15,255 nt of DNA, from positions 1-15,255 of the forward strand of contig JADFXS010000050.1 of NCBI GenBank assembly GCA_015233515.1, read 5' to 3'. The translations under genes and the position numbers were made by a program. The stretch comes from Deltaproteobacteria bacterium. Lineage in GTDB: Bacteria > Desulfobacterota > Desulfarculia > Adiutricales > JAGVGV01. The notes beneath the pieces were generated by a model that was not told the DNA's origin, made no database searches, and saw only the letters and a program-made list of their open reading frames with translations. Below are positions 15,061 to 15,255 of the stretch, in pieces. The first letter of the stretch is position 1, and each line of letters starts with the position of its first letter.

Positions 15061-15255
15061 CTTGCGACCCCTTCAGAAAAAACACCGCCATTCAGTCCCG
15101 ACAGAGCTATTACACCGGCTCACGCGCAAAAATTTATGGATCATCCTGATATGCCGAACCATAGTCTATGGCTAGGCTACCATCGAGTATCGTATCACCA
15201 CAACTTAGCCGCTTAACGGCGCTACATCATCACCTGGATCATGGCGAAATAAGCC

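Larger units (their letters stand above)
14441..15255. other. 815-bp region without a convincing gene, rich in stems
   Basis: Neither strand carries an open frame with both a ribosome binding site and protein-like composition; the longest, at 14728-14943, has neither. A start-less frame at 14490-14615 reads protein-like residues (SDFVLNYFRPEWETGVAKQK) and may be a coding relic. A 14-codon frame at 14991-15035 has a GGAG site six bases upstream and might be a leader peptide or chance. Short stems are scattered through the segment, for example GCCG-cttaa-CGGC at 15208-15220 and CCATAG-t-CTATGG at 15159-15171. The segment may be decayed mobile DNA or may encode a structured RNA; I cannot decide. 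Confidence 0.5.

Noticed and set aside
1..15255. CRISPR array, tRNA or rRNA genes
   Set aside because: No evenly spaced direct repeats and no tRNA- or rRNA-like sequence were seen on either strand by eye.

Overview
This is a mosaic accessory region from a bacterium with moderate GC. The style (TIR receptor with a PQQ/FG-GAP propeller, ATP-grasp/esterase pair, MITE-like repeats starting GTCATTTCG, strong AAGGAGG ribosome binding sites) fits a Desulfobacterota-like or similar environmental Gram-negative lineage. That is inference from gene style; no rRNA, tRNA or housekeeping marker lies in the window.

Layout. (1) Bases 2-3544, plus strand: a large TIR-domain protein cut at its N-terminus by the window edge, with one membrane helix, two PEGA-like domains and a long PQQ/FG-GAP beta-propeller. 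It looks like a transmembrane sensor with a cytoplasmic TIR effector. (2) Bases 3545-6240: a minus-strand two-gene operon, ATP-grasp ligase then an alpha/beta-hydrolase-type esterase. Their stop and start codons abut. The pair is bracketed by two divergent copies of one roughly 98-bp MITE-like repeat in inverted orientation, and three further palindromes lie just upstream of the ligase. (3) Bases 6541-10206, plus strand: a DUF6765-like protein with an HxxxDxxxH motif, an 84-residue orphan, a two-helix membrane protein with a CBS-domain pair, and an orphan lipoprotein. (4) Bases about 10446-11412: a decayed IS66-family transposase with two frame breaks and an internal deletion. (5) Bases 11532-14440, plus strand: a calcineurin-type metallophosphoesterase, a lysozyme-like protein with a C-terminal peptidoglycan-binding-like tail, a small four-cysteine protein, and a small membrane protein that stops at a TGA in the middle of a likely third helix. 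(6) Bases 14441-15255: about 800 bp with no convincing gene but several hairpins and a 139-bp segment bounded by 11-bp inverted repeats.

How the genes relate. Only the ATP-grasp/esterase pair is clearly one operon, and 13044-14440 is a tight run. The others have wider gaps and their own ribosome binding sites. A TIR receptor, a CBS membrane protein, a lipoprotein, a lysozyme-like enzyme and a phosphoesterase among mobile-element remnants suggest a conflict, defence or envelope-associated island. That reading is inference: no complete known defence system is recognisable. The most interesting items are the TIR receptor architecture, the repeat-bracketed operon, and the lysozyme/small-protein/membrane-protein run with its interrupted last gene.
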